DNA of 64,000 bases from Rhabditoides inermis (taxonomy: Eukaryota > Nematoda > Chromadorea > Rhabditida > Rhabditidae), in the NCBI GenBank assembly GCA_963966185.1, contig CAWZYM010000203.1, forward strand, positions 105,001-169,000. Reading direction: 5' to 3'. Shown in pieces: positions 60,538 to 64,000 of this stretch. Position 1 is the stretch's first letter. Each line of letters opens with the position of its first letter. The notes below the pieces were generated by a model, which was not told the DNA's origin, did no database searches, and saw nothing but the letters and a program-made list of their open reading frames with translations. The position numbers and the translations under genes were made by a program.

Positions 60538-61442
60538 CTGGGGAGACGCACCACGGCTCCCTGGTCGGTCTTGATGAGTAGTGCGTAGACTCCCTGCTGT
60601 TCGAATTCGCACACAGCGTGGGTCCCATTGAGTCCAGTGAGTGACGCCCCGCGCGTTGTCCACGACGACTGCGCGCCGTGCTGAATACGAGAAGGATGCT
60701 GTAGGCACGGAAACCCAAAATTCATCACAGAAAGTCGGCATCAACATCATTTTGTAGAGCACAACAGACGCTATATGCACGGTTTGACTCGAATGCGCCG
60801 TTTGATTGTTATGAATGCGGGAAAACTGCTCGCACAATTGTTTTTTTTTAACTCGAAATCAAAAGCAACAACGCACCTGCATGCGGACGCACTCCGGATA
60901 GCGCCAGCCACTCTCCTCTCTCAATGGGAACTCGACTCGAATGGGCGACGAGTGGTTGTGGAAGGAGAAGACGAGGGCCGACGAGCAGCGGTGGCATCTG
61001 AAACGGATACTGATACTGGTACATTGTGACAACTCGATAGCGTATTTTTGGAAGTGTGTCAATAGTAACAACACTGTTAAACATACTTTTTTCTGTGCAT
61101 CAAAAAGGACCATGTGCGATTCTCTACTTGTTTCTGGCCGCTTGCTAAATGTAGTAGCGCCCTTCGCGCCACTTTCTCAAAAGCATCATCTTGATGATCT
61201 CAAATACGATACGACTATGGGACTATAGGTCGCATGTGTTGCATCATTCCTCGTATAACAGCCCCCTCGCTATCCCACCTCGGTCGCGGCAGCACGGCGT
61301 AGAGTATGTCTCCCGGCTGGGTCGGTCGCACGCGCACATCGGGGAAGGAAGAGGGGCGACGGTCGATGAAAGAAGAGAACTGAGGGAGGGGGAGGGACGG
61401 GTCCGACACCGTGTCCACGGCGAACACTGCAAGGGGAGGGAG

Positions 61443-61496
<54 letters not shown>

Positions 61497-62217
61497 GGAG
61501 AGGGATAGAGGGGAAGAGGGAGGGAGAGAGGGAGAGAGGGGGGGAGAGAGGGAGAGGGAGAAAGAGAGATAGAGACTCACTGATCTCATCGGTGAACACA
61601 GCAAAGGGCCGTAGATAGGACAGTGTGTGGTGTACTGCGAACACTGCCCTTCCATAGTCGGCGAGTTGCCGAGACAGAGCCAGGTACTCGAGAGGATTCT
61701 CCTGCAAATGGATACGGTGGAGGTACTGTATTGGATTACTGTAGGTATACGGTACCTGTGTGATGACGGCGGCCGCACTCTCCACCAGCATCGCCGTGAA
61801 CTCGTCGTCCCTCAGATGACCGCGCTCGTGCTCTCGAAGTCTGGTATTGATTGATTATCGATTGGTCACTGATTAGTTTTGCTTAAACAATTGTGCCTGC
61901 ATATGAATCGTTATTGACATGCGGTGAGTGAAACATTGGTTAACGATTGGTTATTGATTGATTATAGACTACTGAATGGCGGTGCATTGTGTGTTTATTG
62001 CATTGCGATTTAGATGTGGTGAGTGAAACGTATCAACTGTTCTCGCACCCCACCTCATCTCTGTGTCGATGACTCTCTCCAGGGCGGTTCTGGCTATTTC
62101 GTGGTTCCGGCCGACCACAGTCGACTCGTCTCGAGTGGCGTTGAACAGAGTGGACAACAGGGTGGCCGGGTCAGACGAGAGCTGAAAGTGATGGTTTCCT
62201 CTCTCTCTCTCTCTCTA

Positions 62218-62269
<52 letters not shown>

Positions 62270-63399
62270 CCTACCTTGGCCACGACAGAAGAGTACTGTG
62301 GATATGTGCAGTTCCAAGAGTTGACGTCTTTCCATACCCCGTCCCCTCCGCATAGACGGGACGCCAGGCCGGTCTGTAATACATAACATGACAGTTATCA
62401 TTTTGGCCGCGCGTCAGAAAGTGTTGATGGCTGCAAAGCGATAGATTGATTATACAGTCTTTGGAAGTCTGGAAGAATCGAACGAGGTGGGTACTGGTAG
62501 CTATGCGACTGTGTGATGTACAGAGGTGATTGATACCTGTTGATAGGGGCAGCTCTGTCGAGCAACGGCTCCCTTCATAGTCGACGGCCAGCTCACTCCC
62601 TTCTCAATCTGCGACGCACACCGACCGTGAATGGGAACGCACTTGAGAGACTTGGGGTTCAGCACCTAAAAGGAATATGAGTTTGATGACGATAGAGACT
62701 GAGACAAGACTGCATCTATCAATATCTCTGTATACTTGAGAGAGAGACTGATGAGAGATCTTTCAACATCTTATGAACAGCGGAAAGCGAAAGAGACAGA
62801 GATATGTAGTGATGTTAAAGTAGTGTAGAGGAGGTAGAGAGGTAACCCACGTGGTTGTCCTTCTCGCACCGGTCGCACCTCCTTCCTCTTGCGTGTCCGC
62901 TGCAGTGACACTGTCCACTGGGGGAGCACTGCTCCCCGCGCGCCCCCGCCCCACACTCGCACGGAGTGCAGCGATGGAGGGGGGAGAGGAACGAAGAACG
63001 CTGAACAGGCGATTTGATATAGTCGTTCAGGGTTACTTTAGAGTGGTCCTCGAAACAGCCTTCGAAACTTGAGTGCACTCTTTCCATGCGTATGCAAGTA
63101 GGATGTGTGTTTCTTTCACGTGTGTATTTGAAATGCGCGTTTCTTTGATTCCTTTGGTTCACTCACCGGACACTTGCACTCTCCCGTGTTCCTATCGCAC
63201 TGCTGCTCGAAGCCGACGCGAGAGTCGCACGAACATCTGGGTGGGGAGAAGCGAGGGAGAGGGAGAGAGGGGAGGGAGAGAGAGAGAGGGAGGGAGAGAG
63301 AGGGAGAGAGAGAGAGAATGGGAGAGAGGGGGGGGGGAGAGCGATGGAGAGAGAGAGGGAGAGAGGAGAAAGAGAGGGAGAGAGAGAGGGAGAGAGAGT

Positions 63400-63435
<36 letters not shown>

Positions 63436-63467
63436 GTGAGGGAGAGGGAGAAAGAAAGAGAGGGAGG

Positions 63468-63508
<41 letters not shown>

Positions 63509-63525
63509 AGAAAGGGAGGGAGAGA

Positions 63526-63569
<44 letters not shown>

Positions 63570-63830
63570 GTGAGGGAGAGGGAGAGAGAAAGAAAGAGAG
63601 GGAGGGAGAGAGAGGGAGAGAGAGAGAGAGAGAGAGAAAGGGTGAGGGAGAGGGATAAAGAAAGAGAGAGAGAGAGAGAGATAGAGAGGGGGAGAAAGGG
63701 AGGGAGAGAGAGGGAGAGAGAGAGAGAGAGAGAGAGACCACCCACCTGGCACAGTGTGGATGCAGTCCCCACCACCCGGCCGGACACTCCTTCACCGACG
63801 CCGCGCGTTCGCAGTTTACTCCCGTAAGGC
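55777..63830 (-). CDS. Flamingo/CELSR-like adhesion GPCR, C-terminal 780 residues
   Basis: Exons: 63830-63746, 63236-63167, 63000-62851, 62665-62537, 62373-62275, 62181-62054, 61840-61756, 61701-61581, 61426-61279, 60997-60877, 60680-60552, 60483-60350, 60077-60005, 59958-59840, 59696-59622, 59541-59475, 58760-58736, 58599-58478, 58384-58285, 56439-56302, 56003-55777. Order: laminin-type EGF (CPAGWWG; CDRNTGECKCP; C-x-C repeats), hormone-receptor domain (VSWPSTM...SCPYQQ), GAIN domain, GPS region, seven helices (TM1 PITAGVALLLCALSFVC) and a tail with HWMPDIIPSDPYATS. Laminin-EGF plus HRM plus GAIN plus 7TM is diagnostic of Flamingo/CELSR (C. elegans fmi-1), which guides axons and planar polarity. 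The cadherin and laminin-G part lies beyond the right edge. The GPS lacks the usual HL-T/S cleavage site. A 25-nt exon (58760-58736) joins TM5 to TM6; it and the GTTATC donor at 60,349 are the least certain points. Confidence 0.88.
56022..56285. repeat. long (GA)n-rich polypurine tract
   Basis: About 260 bp of GA with G interruptions in the intron between the last two Flamingo-like exons, ending about 17 nt from the exon donor at 56,301. On the transcript strand it is (CU)n. Confidence 0.9.
56581..57038. mobile_element. fold-back element, about 458 bp
   Basis: Arms of about 115 bp: actctttcgaaaagtacata and its complement outside, aacaaaagcacatgcataaa in the middle, and caaaacaaacctgctctttc inside, with an AT-rich core. 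It is in an intron of the Flamingo-like gene. Confidence 0.88.
57139..57735. repeat. 239-bp tandem repeat, about 2.5 copies
   Basis: Each unit has a long half (cctgaatatggaaacgcatg ... gcctagaaacgttcg, about 164 bp) and a short half (cgtattctgaatatgg ... tacgcattcg, about 75 bp) that are themselves related. Two 73-94 aa ORFs spaced 239 bp apart are repeat artefacts. It lies directly between a fold-back element and a TTAA element. Confidence 0.85.
57787..58229. mobile_element. 443-bp TTAA-flanked element carrying a tRNA-like block
   Basis: Ends aggaacagtggcg and cgccactgttcct, TTAA at 57,783-57,786 and 58,230-58,233. The interior beyond the outer 13 bases is not palindromic. Right half resembles 10,560-10,714. 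It lies 55 bp from an exon of the Flamingo-like gene. Confidence 0.8.
57884..57958 (-). pseudogene. tRNA-like sequence inside the 443-bp element
   Basis: Minus strand tggcgcagtgg (A box) and ggttcgatccc (B box). The anticodon-type stem agagt/actct and the T stem acggg/cctgt can pair, but the loop is too long (10 nt) and the acceptor stem does not pair. Confidence 0.6.
59041..59304 (-). pseudogene. non-LTR retrotransposon fragment (reverse transcriptase C-terminus)
   Basis: A minus-strand ORF of about 79 residues with SSFLFRVHNLWNKLPSHIVL and then FKVGVTKFIKSQ, the conserved end of CR1/Jockey/RTE-type ORF2 proteins (R-x-x-x-x-WN-x-LP ... FK). Everything upstream is missing, a 5' truncation typical of LINE insertions. 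It lies in the intron between Flamingo-like exons 59541-59475 and 58760-58736. Confidence 0.75.
59314..59379. repeat. perfect 28-bp-stem hairpin
   Basis: Arms 59,314-59,341 (agtacgatgtggtcgtggtg...) and 59,352-59,379 are exact complements around a 10-nt loop. It sits directly next to the 5' end of the retrotransposon fragment and about 95 bp from a coding exon. Confidence 0.92.
61447..61575. repeat. (GA)n polypurine tract
   Basis: About 130 bp of GA-rich sequence that almost fills the short intron between Flamingo-like exons 61701-61581 and 61426-61279. Confidence 0.9.
63238..63736. repeat. about 500-bp (GA)n-rich polypurine tract
   Basis: Nearly uninterrupted G/A on the plus strand filling the whole intron between the first two Flamingo-like exons in the window, with higher-order repeats such as gggtgagggagagggaga-type blocks at about 63,434, 63,565 and 63,640. 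Long Ser-Leu or Arg-Glu frames across it are artefacts. Confidence 0.92.
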
Positions 63831-63977
63831 CTGAAAATACATACTAATATAATTAACCTATATAAAAACAACACGTTTTCTCGCATTTCATCTGTCGGAT
63901 CGCATTGCTTTGCGATTCGGTTTAGACCATGAGCTACTTGGTTCGAGATTAATATTCTGATTCTGATTGCTGATTCT

Positions 63978-64000
63978 AATTATCTTTCAAAAGTACTTCC
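63978..64000. repeat. terminus of a fold-back element cut by the window edge
   Basis: aattatctttcaaaagtact matches the outer end of the element at 42,908-43,240. The rest lies beyond the window. Confidence 0.7.

Noticed and set aside
1..64000. CRISPR arrays, operons, ribosome-binding sites, phage or integrative elements
   Set aside because: The DNA is clearly intron-containing eukaryotic sequence. The direct repeats seen are tandem duplications and microsatellites without spacer structure.

Overview
This is eukaryotic, multi-exon DNA, most likely from a nematode that is not a close relative of C. elegans. The main support is a Str/Srj-type seven-transmembrane chemoreceptor (37.0-39.0 kb), a nematode-specific family. 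Introns end in a short tttcag-type acceptor, and two genes have an AG acceptor a few bases before the first ATG, as expected for spliced-leader addition. Introns are longer than in Caenorhabditis and full of (GA)n/(CT)n arrays and fold-back transposons. All gene models were built by hand: exons were joined only where GT/AG boundaries, codon phase and family similarity agreed.

Layout. 0.6-1.7 kb (-): internal exons of an SLC22/SVOP-like MFS transporter. 2.8-7.1 kb: two tandem copies of a 2.1-2.2 kb repeat. 7.6-11.2 kb (-): PGAP2-like (Frag1/DRAM/Sfk1 fold) membrane protein. 15.2-23.4 kb (+): complete 15-exon Cys-loop ligand-gated channel subunit of nicotinic type, about 487 aa. 24.0-30.9 kb (-): complete 17-exon rhodopsin-class neuropeptide receptor, about 464 aa, convergent with the channel gene; their polyadenylation signals are about 40 bp apart. 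31.1 kb: remnant of a PIF/Harbinger-type protein. 35.1-41.7 kb (+): unrecognised 166-aa protein whose 4.6-kb intron contains a complete chemoreceptor gene on the other strand. 41.7-47.8 kb: transposon-rich spacer. 47.8-55.3 kb (+): complete BTB-BACK-Kelch protein, about 564 aa. 55.8-63.8 kb (-): the C-terminal 780 residues of a Flamingo/CELSR-like adhesion GPCR (C. elegans fmi-1 type); the cadherin half lies beyond the right edge.

The genes do not form a pathway or operon. Several act in neurons or at the cell surface in known families (ligand-gated channel, peptide GPCR, chemoreceptor, Flamingo), but that may be chance.

The most unusual material is the mobile DNA. TTAA-flanked inverted-repeat elements and a TTA-flanked Harbinger-like element carry tRNA-like modules with polymerase III A and B boxes. 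One pair of TTAA elements sits directly against the last splice acceptor of the Kelch gene. Another TTAA-bounded interval encloses the last coding exon of the unrecognised gene. A fold-back family with a conserved subterminal motif recurs through the right half, and hairpin-plus-CTAA ends resembling Helitron 3' termini recur from 16.6 to 43.9 kb.
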